A DNA stretch of 64,000 bases from contig JNDT01002185.1 of the NCBI GenBank assembly GCA_000697055.1, positions 1 through 64,000 of the forward strand, in the 5' to 3' direction. Position numbers and translations under genes: made by a program. The stretch's first letter is position 1; the number at the start of each line of letters is the position of its first letter. This DNA comes from Saksenaea vasiformis B4078. Its lineage: Eukaryota > Mucoromycota > Mucoromycetes > Mucorales > Saksenaeaceae. The notes under the pieces were generated by a model. The model had not been told where the DNA came from, searched no databases, and saw only the letters and a list, made by a program, of their open reading frames with translations. Shown one piece after another: positions 33,983 through 46,815 of the stretch.

Positions 33983-36665
33983 ATGTCTGCCGTCCCCGAA
34001 CCCAACCCTGCCGATCTGAATGCTCAGGTCGCCGATAAGAAGCCTGAAGCACCAAAAGCCGAGAAAAAATCCAAGAAGACTAAGGCTAATGCCGCCTCGG
34101 ATGCTCAATACCCCTTGGAGGTATGACATGACGACTTTCGTTTGACAGCACGTAGTGTGACACCTACCACGTATAGTTGAACCCTCCTCCAGAGTACCTT
34201 CAACATCGTATTGAGATGTTCGAGCGTCTCCGTGCTCAGTACGATGAGGAAGTGAAGCGTAAGTGACACCGCGTTTTGTTCGACTTTTTCTTTTATTCAA
34301 CCAATCTCGCTGAACAGAAAAACCTCGTGAACCTATCACCATTACTTTGCCTGATGGCTCCGTCAAGGAAGGTACCTCGTGGGAGACCTCGCCTATGGAC
34401 GTCGCTCTTGGTATTGCCAAGTCGCTTGCTGAACGCATGGTTATTGCCAAAGTTGACGGTGAGCTTTGGGATTTGGACCGTCCCCTTGAGAAGTCCTGCA
34501 AGCTTCAGCTTTTGGACTTTGAGCACGATGAGGGTAAACGTGTGTTCTGGCACTCCAGTGCCCACATGATGGGTGAGGCTTGCGAGAGACATTATGGCTG
34601 CCATTTGTGTATCGGTCCCCCGCTTGAAGACGGCTTCTACTACGAGATGGGTATTAAGGAACGGTATGTAAGCGAAATTTCTGTTGGTGCCAATGCCTCT
34701 TACCCTTTATTATCTTTAGTGTTGTTTCCCAACAGGATTATCCTTCCATTGAAAAGCTTGTGGGAATGATCAGCAAGGAAAAGCAACCTTTCGAGCGTTT
34801 GGTGATCTCCAAGGAGAACTTGTTGGAGATGTTCAAGCATAATCCCTACAAGGTCCATCTTATTTCGGATAAGATTCCTGATGGTACCTCGACCACTGTT
34901 TATCGTTGTGGTCCTTTGATCGATTTGTGTAAGGGTCCTCACGTTCCCCACACTGGCCGTGTCAAGGCCTTCTCCGTGACCAAGGTATAAAGGAGAGCCA
35001 GCGGAGGATCACATGGAGCTAACGCATCTTGCAGAACTCTGCTTCGTATTTCTTGGGTGATGCCAAGAACGATTCTCTTCAGCGTTTGTACGGTATCTCT
35101 TTCCCTGACAAGAAGCAGATGACTGAATACAAGAAGTTCATCGAAGAGGCAGCCAAGCGTGACCATCGAAAGATCGGCAAGGTGAGTTTTTTTTTCTTAG
35201 AATGAAGAAAAGATTGGACTAACGATGAGCGGGAAAAAAGGAACAAGAGCTTTTCTTCTTCCACGAATTGTCTCCTGGCTCGGCATTTATGCTTCCTCAC
35301 GGTGCACGCGTCTACAATGCATTGATGGACTTGATCAAGGTAGGGCAACATAGAGTGAACGAAAAGGATACATTGACTCATGGTCTCTGTTTTAGAAAGA
35401 GTACCAGAACCGAGGCTTCACTGAAGTCATTACTCCCAACATGTACAACCTTAAGCTGTGGCATCAGTCTGGACACGCTGCCAAGTACAAGGAGAACATG
35501 TTCTGTTTGGAAGTTGATAAGGAAGAGTTCGCTTTGAAACCCATGAACTGTCCCGGTCACTGTTTGATGTTCGGTCACAAGGCACGAAACTACCGTGAAC
35601 TTCCTATTCGATTTGCCGATTTCGGTGTGCTTCATCGTAACGAATTCTCCGGTGCTTTGTCCGGTCTCACTCGTGTGCGTCGATTCCAACAAGATGACGC
35701 TCACATTTTCTGCCGACAAGATCAGGTAATTTCTTTTGATGGGTCGTAAGAGAAGTGAATTGACAAAAAGAGGTGTAGATTGAACAAGAAATGGCTGGCT
35801 GTTTCGATTTCCTGAACCATGTCTATGGTATTTTCGGTTTCGACTTCCATCTCAAGCTGTCTACTCGCCCCGAGAACTTTATTGGTGAGATCAGCGTCTG
35901 GGACAACGCAGAAAAGGTAAGAAATACTTGCAAAGAAACACAGTGGACTGACGAACGATGATGTATTAGAAATTGGAGGAGTCTCTCAACAAGTTCGCTA
36001 AGCAGAAGGGTGTTAGCTGGGACCTCAACCCTGGTGATGGTGCATTCTACGGTCCCAAGATCGATATTGTTATTTCTGACGCATTGCGCCGTAAGCATCA
36101 GTGCGCCACCATTCAGCTTGACTTCCAGTTGCCTGAGCGATTCAAGTTGGAGTTCCGTACGGATAACACCGAGGCTGATTTGGCCTTTGCTCGTCCCGTT
36201 ATCATTCATCGTGCTATTCTTGGCTCGGTGGAACGCATGATGGGTATCCTTATTGAACATTTCGGTGGTAAATTCCCCTTCTGGTTGTCTCCTCGCCAAA
36301 TCAGCGTGATTCCTGTTGCTGCTGCTTTCTTCGACTATGCTCAAGAGATCACCAACAAGTTGGTTTCCCTTGGTATCTATGCTGATGCCGATTTGAGTGA
36401 CAACACCCTACCAAAGAAGATCCGTAATAGCGAGCTTTCGCACTACAACTTCATCTTTGGTAAGTTACAGAAGAAAAACCCTGAATAGCAGTGACTCATT
36501 CGATTATTAGTTGTTGGTGGTGAGGAAGAGAAATCACGATCGGTGAACGTCCGTAACAGAGATGATGTTGGTACCAAGGCAAAGGGCAAGATGATTCCGC
36601 TGGATGAGGTCATTGAAGGTGTTGTTCGTTTGAAGGAGTCCAAGAGCTTGGAGAACAAGCTTTAA
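33983..36665 (+). CDS. Threonyl-tRNA synthetase, cytosolic type
   Basis: Ten exons (33983-34120, 34177-34258, 34318-34663, 34720-34984, 35035-35181, 35241-35339, 35396-35725, 35779-35916, 35970-36459, 36511-36665) give 729 aa, the usual size of eukaryotic ThrRS. It charges tRNA-Thr with threonine. A Lys/Ala-rich N-terminal extension is followed by the TGS domain ([14 protein letters not shown]). Next is the editing domain with HxxxH ([16 protein letters not shown], about residue 152) and [10 protein letters not shown]. The class II catalytic core has [10 protein letters not shown] (zinc-binding Cys, about residue 409), [20 protein letters not shown] (motif 2) and [20 protein letters not shown] (motif 3). 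The anticodon-binding domain ends in [16 protein letters not shown]. There is no mitochondrial presequence. All intron phases agree. The locus is divergent from nothing obvious and tandem with the TBC gene. Confidence 0.95.
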
Positions 36666-37985
36666 ATGATTTATTTCTTTTTTTAAAAAAACGGTTGAGG
36701 AAAGAGATGCATTGTTTGTTTTCATTGTCATTTCCATTCAAGAGAGTATTAGTCAAAACAAAAGAAAAATGGGATTTTACGTAATCTCCGTGCATCTTTC
36801 TCCAGAAAGCATAAGGAGCGTGTTGTCTACCTTTTTTTTTTTGGATTTCTTTGAGAACCCAAAACCAGTTTATGGAACATACACACACAGGTTACCCCGT
36901 TGCTATCGTGCCTTGTCACAATGGTTTCTATGCAACGTTGCTTACTGAGAACAGAACTTTCTCCACAAGCTGTTACTGAATGAGGCATGCTGAATGCTAA
37001 TGTCATTTTTTTTATTTCTCGGGTCATTGTAGTCATCTGTTGAATGAACACGTTTTGGCAGGACGGTATCATACCGGACAAGGTTTAGGATGATGAAGGT
37101 AAACCCGCCAAGAGGTAATATTTATTTCGGAATCATTTCCGTAGAGGATCTGTTCAGGGATGCCCATTTGGCGTATGATGACGACGACACGTGTCTGCGT
37201 TGTGTTTTTAATGTTTGTTTGTTCTCTCCTTCAAAGAAGCCAACCTCATGTGGCTGTGTGTACAAGTTGGACAGATAAATCAAAGCCAATGACGAAAACA
37301 ATGCAACAAAGTAGTATAGTGTCTTGAAGAAATCCCACGGTTTGGAAGGAAACCAACGCTGCAATTTTTTTTCCTGTAGTGAAGGGAGGATGGAAAAGGG
37401 GGGAAACACTATCCAGAGGAGAAAAGGACGGAGAGAAGGAGAGAAAAAAAAATGTAAAAAGCTTAGTAACGTGAGGAGAAAAAAAAAAGTATGCATCATC
37501 ATCTTTTTACCCTTCCTTCTATCTTATGTTTTAAACTTGTATGCATCCTTTTGTCAGTAAGATAAGATGCACAAGCAGTGATAGCATTATGTTTTTTGGA
37601 TCTATTCTTGCGTATATATATATATGTGTGTGTCTATGATATATATAACTCTGTAGAGTATGTGTGTGGGTTGTTAAGCAGACGATGCAGCACGCACAAA
37701 CTTAGATCCCCTTGAGATCAGAAGTAAGAAGACGAGGGTATAGGGGTGCATTTACCGAAGGATTTCTGCTATATAATCTAGGGTTCCCCTGGGTATCCCC
37801 ACAAGCGCTTCCCCTCTCTTTCGCTCTCATCTCTTCTTTCTTTTTTTTCCTTCAAAGTAAGTGACTCGTGTCCATGTGAGAAATGTAACACGGATGTTGC
37901 ACGAGAATAAAAAAGGACTCTAATATATAAGCCATCTCACAGCGATCAACTCTTTATTTCTTTTTTGGAACAGGTTTCCACTCGA
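36666..37985. other. Spacer: synthetase 3' end, TBC promoter and 5' UTR
   Basis: No gene. It includes poly-A/T tracts, an alternating TA/TG microsatellite at about 37611-37650, and a pyrimidine-rich leader before the TBC gene. A plausible 5' UTR intron spans 37857-37973 (AAA|GTAAGT to GGAACAG|GT). Confidence 0.45.
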
Positions 37986-40900
37986 ATGACAGCGAACGAG
38001 GTCATCTCCAGCGACTTACCTGTCAGCACAAGCACGACAACGCTGGCTCCGTTGAAACTTGCGCCAGAAGTACTTGACAGACTTCGCCAGCTTCAAAAAG
38101 CAGATCAACCTGTCAGTCTAGATGAGATTCTCGAAGCTGCCAACCTGAATCATCTGGCACAACCCACTGCCTCCAAATCCGCAGACACACGACAACCACT
38201 CTCACCCTCACCACAACAGCAAACCTTCCCACGCCTCGAAAAATCCACTTCTACACTGACACTTGCTGAACGACGGCGTATTCCTGTATCGCCAGAGAAA
38301 TTAAAGCTTTATGCTCAGATTACACATACACGTCAGCCTTCGACAGAAAGTAATGAATCGCATAATGATCGATTAAAACGATTAGAAGAAGAGAATGCAA
38401 AGTTGCCACCACAGGCAAGTTCCAAGCTTGACTCATTTACCGAAAGAAAATTAAATCAATTTGCTGGGTTCTTTTTTTTTTTTCGCCCCTCGCAATTATT
38501 AGGATTCGGAAGATTACCTTCTAGCCCGTTTGGAACGTCAAAACGCGTTGCTGAATGCGGACCCTAAATCAGTATGCATCGAGTCAAATGGTCTCAGGGC
38601 TAATTTTACGACGATCCGTAACCTTGTCACGGACAACACACATTCTCTTTCCCAAAATGAACAACAATCCATTCACGATCAGATTGCAAACAGCAGCCCA
38701 CTCCGACATGATGTACCTCAAGGGGATATCCAGGATTGGGATTTCTGGCAATGTCTTGTGGATGATTTCCCCACCGCAGCCGCCAAATTACCACATCTGT
38801 TAGCAGCCAAGTTACGTCATGGTGGTATCCCACATCGATTACGTGGAGTTATTTGGCAGGCCATGGCTAGATCGTCAGCTACAAATTTAGAATCCATTTA
38901 TGATCAACTTATAGAAGAAGAAAAACGCTCATCATCTTCCTATGGTCGTGTGATCAAGCATGATCTGTCGAGAACCTTCCCTCAGGTGGAACTGTTTAAA
39001 GCAGACGGTGGAGAAGGACAACAGGCCATGGGAAGAATACTAAAAGCTTACAGTGTTTATGATGCCTATGTGGGTTATTGCCAAGGGCTGCCCTTCCTCG
39101 TGGGTCCGTTGCTTATGACGGTAAGGTTAACGCATTCAGGAAATTAAAAACATGCACTTATCCACTTCCTTTTTTCTTTTTTTCCATTTTAGATGCCTGA
39201 AAAGCAAGCTTTCTGCGTGTTTGTTAGGTAAGACCGATTATTACCATTATTTATTTTTTTTTTGGGAAGACTCAGTTTCATTATAGGCTCATGGAGACGT
39301 ACGATATGCGTACAATGTTTACACTTAATATGGAAGGTTTACACCTGCGTCTACATCAATTTCAAACCTTGCTATCACAACTCTGTCCCCGTTTGGATGC
39401 CCATCTTGCGGAAAATTCAATTCATCCCGCAATGTATGCTTCACAATGGTACCTGACGTTGTTTGCCTACACTTTTCCTATCTCGTTGGTCCTACGTATC
39501 TATGATTTAGCTTTTGCTGAAGGTGCAGTTGAAACCATTACGCGTGTTGCTGTCGCGGTGATGCAGAAAAATGAGGAAAAACTGCTGACAATCACCGATT
39601 TTGAACAACTCATGATCTACTTGAGCTCCCCGAAGTTGTACGAAGCTGCATATGATTCAAACCCCGAACAAGTGATCGCCGATGCCATGGCTCTGAGCAC
39701 CGTCATCACCAAAGCAAAGCTCGACAGCATTTCCGAGACACATAATCAGGAACTTGAACAAGAAAAAGACAGAGCACATCAAGTGCTTGCTGTTCGACTT
39801 GGAGGTTGGGGTCGGCGCAAATCCAAACGTGAATCATGGTTTTCCTGGGGTGATCCACCTGCATCCCCCTCGGCAAAGCGCGATTCAACAGCAACTACTG
39901 CTACTACTGCTCAAGTGCCCCAGTCGCCCACGACACCAACGCCTCAGCAACTGCATCACGAACGCACAATTCCTGTCCTGCATCAACAGATCGAAGATCT
40001 TCTTACAGCCTTGTCACAGCTTCAGAAGGAGCATTCGAAGCTCTCCGAAGATATGATGACAATGAAGATGCGAGAAATGGACCATGCGGCGGAAAGAAAC
40101 AAGCTTGCCAAACGGAATGCATCTCTCGAAAAAAAAATAAAGAAGTACAAAAACAAGCTTCAATCGGTATCGCAATCCAATCCCGTCGAATCCCCCGTCA
40201 CCAGCGTTGAGCCTTTGCGACTGCAGATCCTCGAACAGGATGCCCAGTTCCGTTCCTTTGTTGACTCGCTCAAGCTTAGCGGCGAGTTTGGCACATTGAT
40301 TGCAGGCGCCCTGTCTTCCGAAGGAAAGGACTCCCGTCCTAAGGAAGACAAGGCGGAGGCTCCTCCTAGTCCTACGCCAGCAGCAACAGTAGCGGAGAAA
40401 CTAAAGCAGCAGCAGCAGCAACAGCAGCAACAGCAACAGCAATCGACGAAGGCATGCGATGAGGAGGAAACGAGCTCTTTGCACAATGTGACCTCGGAGT
40501 TGGTTGAGATCAAGTTGGCCAATTTTGAGATGGGGCAAAAGTACGAGCAGTTGTGTCATAAATACGAGGCAGCGACGAAACAACTCGTATCCGCTCAGGA
40601 AGCTCAAAAAGAGCTGATGGCCAAGATGGTTGAACTTCAAAACCACATTGACGCCCACCAGGTCGACAAGGAGCAATTATTGCAGGAACGTGACGAAATC
40701 CTGAAAGAGAACGAAGAATTGGAAGAAAAGACGTTAGCAGCCAAGAAGACATGTTCTGACCTTCAGATGGAAAAGTTAACGCTGGCCAAAGACGTCGAAG
40801 CATTGGAGAAGCGCGTGCGTGAGCTCGAGGAAGAACGACGTGAATATCTGATGCCGCGCGACTCTTTCACCGAGGAAGTGTTCGCAGCCCACCGTACATT

Positions 40901-41432
40901 GTTTGGTCCCAAGGAATCAGAGCACAAGGTCAAAGATCTTAGCCGACGACATACGCTTCAGATGGGCGAACATCATGCACAGCAGGAATACCAGGCCAAA
41001 TACATCGAGAGCGATTTGCGCTGCCGCGAATTAGAAAAACTGCTTGCTGAAGCCAAAGTCAAATTAGTAGAGTATGAAGCATGTCCCGGGTCACCACGGG
41101 TATCACTTCAACAACAACGACGAGCATCCTCTATCCACATCAAACGCAACTCCACAGCATCTCTCTCGATGCTTGCAAGCCGAGGCAGCGCACCCACCTC
41201 GCCTCGCGAACCACCACCGTTTGGCGAGCCACGCGAATCAACCGACAGCTTTGTCTCCACCTCCTCTTTTGGAAGCGTGCCAAATAACAGCAAACGATCC
41301 AGCATGTACTCACGTATATGGAATGCTTTCGGTACAGCACCGCCATCGACTCCCGGCATTGGGGGCAACATAAAGAGTCCCCTCGTCATGGAGAAAAACC
41401 TGTATGAAGATAGTAATACGACAGCCATTTAA
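37986..41432 (+). CDS. TBC-domain Rab GTPase-activating protein with coiled-coil tail
   Basis: Four exons (37986-38414, 38503-39120, 39193-39227, 39287-41432) give 1075 aa. The first intron is GC-AG (CAG|GCAAGT), the others GT-AG. The TBC domain runs from about residue 245 to 470: GGIPHRLRGVIWQAMA, the Arg-finger motif IKHDLSRTFP (IxxDxxR), the Gln-finger motif VGYCQGLPFLVGPLLM, then MPEKQAFCVFVRLMETYD. These residues stimulate GTP hydrolysis by Rab proteins, so a role in vesicle traffic is expected. The rest is Ser/Pro-rich with a run of about a dozen Gln (about 40407-40443) and long coiled coils (about residues 585-950), similar in layout to Gyp5/EVI5-type GAPs. The ATG at 37986 is the first in frame. 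It converges with the oxysterol-binding gene. Confidence 0.92.
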
Positions 41433-41991
41433 TCTTTTGGAACTTCTATACCCTGCAACAACAAAAAAATAACCAAAAAAAAAAGAGTTTCCCTTTTCCT
41501 ACTTCTTCTTCTTCCTCTTATTAGTGCTTCCATTATACAACAAACACATCTTTTTTTTTCTTCTTCTTCTTCTCCTTTATTATTATTATTTGCTGAATAG
41601 GATTCCCAAACATGACTAAATAAACGTATGCTTCAAGGCAAAAGCAAAAAACAAAAATCCTTTTGGGTATGTCACACATCAAACCTTCTTTTTACGCCTA
41701 ACTCCTGTTTTCTTTTTTTCTATGAACAGGATGTTACCCTGCGATAGTAGTAATAATAATAATAATAATACGCGTTGGAAAACGACGACGATGATGATGA
41801 TGACGGCTATGGGTTAACGACAATAATTATAAAAAATCATACAATCATCGATCCCATGCTTTCTTTTCGTTTTTTAATGGACTGAATCTCTCTCTATACA
41901 CAAAGGTGGGCGCCTGCCAACCGAAAAGAAGGAATAACAGCTATCTGTAACTTCCTTTCCACAAGAGCAAAAAGAAAAAGAGAGGAAGTGT
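41433..41991. other. Convergent 3' ends, simple sequence
   Basis: The TBC gene (+) and the oxysterol-binding gene (-) end facing each other. The 559-bp gap is rich in poly-A/T, CTT and AAT triplet runs (for example AATAATAATAAT near 41750-41768), and no gene was seen. Confidence 0.5.
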
Positions 41992-43470
41992 TTATCCTCT
42001 GTACAGCCAGCCATTGTCACCCATGGTGTCAACGAATTTGTTGTCGGATTTCGCCAAGATCTGGTTGCGCAAATCACCGTACAATTCTTCACCGGAAATC
42101 GATTTGAAGTATTGCGGTTCCCATGACTCGTTGTTAAGCTGACGTTCTTTTCGCAGAGCACGTTGTTGGTTTTCGATCAAGGATTTTTCGGTGGAGGCTG
42201 TTGCATAATCGCCGATCTTTAATGCTTCTGACACTTTTTCCCAGACACGACGTGATTCAAGCTCGCCCTGTGCTGCAACAGGAGCCACCTTGGCTTCGAT
42301 CTTTGCAAGCGACGTGAGATCGAGGAAAGGTTCGGCATTCTGCTTGTGTTTCGTGATGGTGGATTTGCCTGTCCACTGGCCCTCGATCACGGTAGGACCT
42401 GCAAGGGAATCGTGGGTAACGGTGGCCTTGAAATGATGAAGCTCTCCGGAGATCCATCCTTTGGTGGTATATTCAATGGAAGCAAAATAGCCACTGGACG
42501 ACTGCACATACGATGTACCATAGAGCTCAACATACGGTGCTAACAGGGACATCAGACAAAGGTGCCCTCTTTTCTCTTTTATTCTTTCTTTCTTTCTTTC
42601 TTACCTGCATACCAGATACCGTTCACAGACAAGGAGGGTAATGTGAACAAGAACTTTTCGTTTTGATGTGCCAAAGTGACGACACAGTAACCAACCTGAT
42701 CGACAAGCATCTGTGTACCAGAGAAACGAGTCTTTTGACCATCATGACCATTGACGGCAACACCAGCTTCCTTGTTTTCAATGTAGAATCCCGACACAGG
42801 AGGATGATGCGACACTTGTTCACAAATGATACGTGTACCGTTGTCCCAGTTGCACAAAAACTGCTCACCCAAGATAGGATTGAAAGGTTTCTTTTCCCAT
42901 TCACCCTTTGGCACACGGCTGGAGAAAGAACCATTCAATGAAGAAACAAACCAGCGAACAGCGGCATAAAAACGCTCCTCTTCCTTATCTGATTTGCTGA
43001 TCTCAGCAAGCTAAACGTTTTTTTTTTCGTGTTATTCCCTCTCTCCTTTTTTGAATGGCCTTTTTATTGCTTACCAACTCTGGCTGATCAGCCCAAAAAG
43101 CCCTAATAGCAAGAAAAAGAAAATATAGAAATGAGTGACAATGATTTTCCCACGTGTACACTGTTATCTTTTGACGTGTAACCGAATCAATCCATGTGCA
43201 ACAGCCATGTGAAGGTTAAAACGACTAGGCTAGGGAAAAACCTCCTGTCTGAGGTGTATTCCGATGGAAGCAACAAGAAACCAGGAGAAAAAGAGTGTTT
43301 TTCTTGTTTACTTACGAATATTCCAGCAGGGAAATGGGAGCCAGCAAAAACGATGGACATGTCAGGCTGGACAAATCGCCGGTGAACGACGCCAACGTCT
43401 TGAGGAAGGATGAGAAACTACCTTGCTGGTCGGACGGAATGCTATCAAGATTACTTTCGGATGCTGGCAT
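41992..43470 (-). CDS. Oxysterol-binding protein, Kes1/Osh4-like
   Basis: Four exons (43470-43316, 43102-43075, 43010-42605, 42539-41992) give 378 aa. The short-form ORP consists of the OSBP-related lipid-binding barrel only. An N-terminal lid region (GSFSSFLKTLASFTGDLSSL) leads to the 28-nt exon encoding AFWADQPEL. The signature EQVSHHPPVSGFY is at about residue 123, and KKPFNPILGEQFLCNW, NGIWYAAPYVELYGTSYVQ and a C-terminal DLRNQILAKSDNKFVDTMGD follow the family order. These proteins exchange sterol for PI4P between membranes. No PH domain or ankyrin repeats are present. The first intron (213 nt) is longer than its neighbours' introns. The start ATG at 43470 is in a plausible place but upstream codons are also open. 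A tandem TTTC run lies in the last intron (about 42580-42602). Confidence 0.93.
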
Positions 43471-45609
43471 GATGCTCGCCGCAGGGTTGGAGAAGGACGA
43501 AAAGAATAATAAAAAAGGGGTTCCATCGCGTCATCTGCCAACGAACCCCACTCTGTTGCAAGTCACGAATTCAATGAGCGCCGGACCAAGCCGTACCTTA
43601 CTTTCGGATCGCACCTACTAAGAAAAGGATTTGCCTTGACTGGATTATTTTTTTGTTATGCTATCCTACTTGGTAATTTCTTTGATTTTATTGTCACCTA
43701 TTGTGTTCAAGGTATGTTCGCTGCACATATATGTAATTATTTGGAATGGGATGGAACAAATGTCTCTATCAAGGCTTCTCACACCGGTCGGTACCTGCTT
43801 CCGTGGGGACTTTTTGCCCTGTAGCCGCTCGTATGCTTTCCAATGCCACCCACGTAGGTATTTGTGTCATTTGTTTACTAAATGGAATGAGTAACCTCTT
43901 CAGATTAGCATCAATCGAGGGCACTGCTGATTTGACGTATCTAGAATTCCGAGCAACTAGCCTTGATAGTTGCAGGACCTAATTGCATAGACCGTTGTCC
44001 TTGTAATAAAGGCTGATTGATTGTGTGAGACGTAAGCAGTGTCGCTTACCTTTACGTTTTGTGTAACGACTCTCTGGTACTGGAATCCGGAGAAACAACA
44101 GCGAGTTTATGCAGCCAGTGCAGATATTAGTTCATTCCATGCCATGAAATCCCATTAATCCTGGCGGTTCATTTGCAGTTATGATGTAGACACACTGTCT
44201 AACTTATCAACGGCAGCATATCGATTTACGCAACGCAATACACTCACGCCAAATGACCTGGGCCCTGGAGTGTAGGAACGAACCTGCTACAGCAGGCTGA
44301 CATGTCTGAACACATAAGCCGAGAAACAAGGTTGAGTCCCGGATCTTATTTATACAAAGAAGCGACAAATCATAGTGATATTTATTTATGCAGAAATGCA
44401 TCCGACGATTGTGAGAATTCTGTCTTGTTCAGTGGTTGTATCTGACATTTCTAGAGAATCACTGACAGCATATACCGAGAAATTTCGTCCTATTGGTGCA
44501 TTTTTATGCCTTTTTGTTACAGAAAACAATCTTCCTGGCCAAGTTCAAGATGATACTGTATCATAATCCGTTGTAATTGAAAATAGCCAGACGACTCATT
44601 CGTAATGAACTTTAACATCAGCCCTTGCTCTCTGTCACGTAGGGTACAACAAATTTCACTATTGGCCGCGTTATTTGCTCGTCACTGACAACCTATAAAG
44701 GAATACTAGATGAGGAAAAAGGCAAGGGTTACTTCATAGACTATATTCCAACTTGCTTATCTACATGGAAACAGAAGGAAGTAGTACTAAAGTCAGAAAC
44801 AGATGATGCATTTGCATCTGAATCGAGCTGTCGTCTGACGCTACAGCATGTTTGCCCAATGGTTCTCGATCACTTAAAGGCTTAAGTCTCTGCCACGGAA
44901 TATGCGCGAAAAATGAGATGGTGGTGTCAGAAGGTTTAGATAAACATACTCTGATCCGATCCGCTTACAGAAATATGCAAGCTTAAATGCACTTGTTCAG
45001 TTGGCATCTCGTAATGTGTCCATCGCACATGAGGAAATCTGTCTAGGAAATCTGTCTAGGAAATCTGTCTAGGAAGTCTATGTTTGAAGCTTCTAGATCC
45101 TTCTACTTAATGCAATTTGGCTGTCAATGTCCAACTCGCATGGAAATCAGAGTGTGGGACATCGGCTAGCTCAGGAACCCTTTCTCTCGTTCGTACTAAC
45201 ACGTCTGGTTTGCTATGAAAGATGACTAGAGGGTTGGAGGATCAGTTCATGGATCGACAGCCTTGGGGTTATGTTGACTCCTTTTGACGGTTACCTGTAA
45301 GAGAAGAATGACGCGCGTCGAGAGACACGTGGTAATGGAGGGTTAAATTCGACAATGAGAGAAAGAAATTTGATGGGTTTGTGGCACGCGACCTTTGTAC
45401 GTCAGTTGGTCCGTGCGCAAGGCAGCTAGGTTGTTGGGTGATGGCAAGGTAATCGCTCGGTCCGCTCATGGGTGTATTTTAAATACTTACTGTTTTATCG
45501 TTTTATCCAGTTGAATAGAAAGCATGGGGCCAAATGAAAGGGGGAGAGAAAGAAGAAGGGGCAAATTACAGGGTTTGGAGTGAGCCTTGCATCAAATAAA
45601 TATTACATT
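43471..45609. other. Intergenic with a possible decayed exon and a tandem repeat
   Basis: No intact gene. At 44643-44885 (+) an 80-codon frame starting at a TAG|G acceptor-like site ends in TAA and reads like protein (GKGYFIDYIPTCLSTWKQKE). At 45035-45073 the 13-bp unit AAATCTGTCTAGG is repeated three times exactly, followed by a decayed fourth. Confidence 0.4.
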
Positions 45610-46815
45610 GTGTTTAAGCCGAATAGTTTTTGCACTGGAAAGTGATGCGTCTTTGCGCTGAGGAGTAAGTGAAGAATTAGTAAGAGGGGAAACAATAAGA
45701 AAATACTTTGAGACTCTTGGTAGAGGTTTATTCAGAAGTAAAGATCATGATTACAGATGTCTACCATCACTATTTATACTGTTCGAATGCTTATCGAGTA
45801 TCTTAGTAATCAGAGGACGCGTAAGCTCTGAGTAATTATCATGGATCGATGATGATCCATGATTATTAATGTCAGGTCGGAGAGCTGTCATCTAGCTGAG
45901 TCTGAATAACAATCCCATTGTTCAGGGACAGAGACGTCTGACTAATCACTGTGTCTATGTTAAGATCGTAATCATCGTAATTGTCTTGTCGCACTGATCA
46001 TAAGATAGGAGATGTCGGAGTGTACCTTAAGATCATGACAGAATCCTATTATCTTTAGATCATAGTTATCCTTTGTTAGATGTCTGAATAGATCAGGTTT
46101 ATCTGTGGATGAAGTGCCGATGGTATGAGAAACTCAATAAAGATCGTTTAGACTTAGTGGATGAAGTATGTGTAATGATAATGATATGTCAAATACGACA
46201 GTAAGCCGTTTTGCGTTAATCCAAGGAATAGTTCGCGCCTGCATTACCAGAGTCTTGCATTGTGGGTACTTCAGTGATGTATTCCCAGGATCCCACCGGA
46301 AGCAGTAAGAATGTTTCACGATAAGGACAAGTTCCACCCAAAATGATCCGTATTTAAAAGGACGCACGAATTCTTTATCTTTTTCTTTGGCTCTGTTTTC
46401 TTTATTGCATCCCCGGTACGTACTGGGATTTATTATACATACGAGATCCCTCATGTCTTTTTTTCTATTGTTCAGACTCACGGTCGTTAAACACAATAGC
46501 CGGCTATTAATGCCGTGCCGATCCCAACTCGCCGCCCCCACCCGCTACGGTGCGGGGCTGGCCCCTGTCGAATGGCAGGAGTGCCCTTCGGGGGTGAGAA
46601 AAAGACATCAAAACATCTTTCATTTACTAACCGTGAATGCCGTTTTATGCTGCTCCAATATATTATGCGTCCACCGAGGGCCATGATGATGTAAGTAAAC
46701 GTATGATTTAACCAATGACCGTATATTTTACTTCTCTCTCAGCGCAAATTTGGTTCTTCATGGACGCATAATTTATTCAGAGTAGCGTAAAAGAGTGTTC
46801 AATAAACAGTACAGG
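45610..46815 (+). repeat. Dispersed repeat R1, copy 4, split by a solo LTR
   Basis: The left part 45610-45669 (TTTTTGCACTGGAAAGTGAT, GCGTCTTTGCGCTGAGG) and the right part 46201-46815 (GTAAGCCGTTTTGCG onward) form one copy. The central GCCTGCATGACC segment is missing. GC-rich landmarks (CGGTGCGGGGCTGGCCCC, GCCCTTCGGGGGTGAG) and the terminal inverted arms (about 46657-46685 and 46741-46777) are kept. Confidence 0.72.
45670..46200 (+). mobile_element. Solo LTR (531 bp) with 5-bp target duplication
   Basis: The segment begins TG (TGAAGAATTAGTAAGAGG) and ends CA (TCAAATACGACA). It is flanked on both sides by GTAAG (45665-45669 and 46201-46205). Removing it plus one GTAAG rejoins the two halves of R1 copy 4 in register with copy 2. 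TG...CA ends with a 5-bp duplication are diagnostic of an LTR retrotransposon. The size and absence of coding sequence indicate a solo LTR left by recombination. A hairpin with 15-bp arms lies inside (45833-45847 and 45854-45868). Confidence 0.75.

Noticed and set aside
37965..37985. Extending the TBC protein upstream to a TTG codon
   Set aside because: Nuclear genes start at ATG. The added codons overlap a likely splice acceptor (GGAACAG|GT), so the ATG at 37986 was kept.
40160..40803. Minus-strand frames with poly-Cys across the Gln tract
   Set aside because: They are antisense shadows of the CAG/CAA repeat in the TBC gene.
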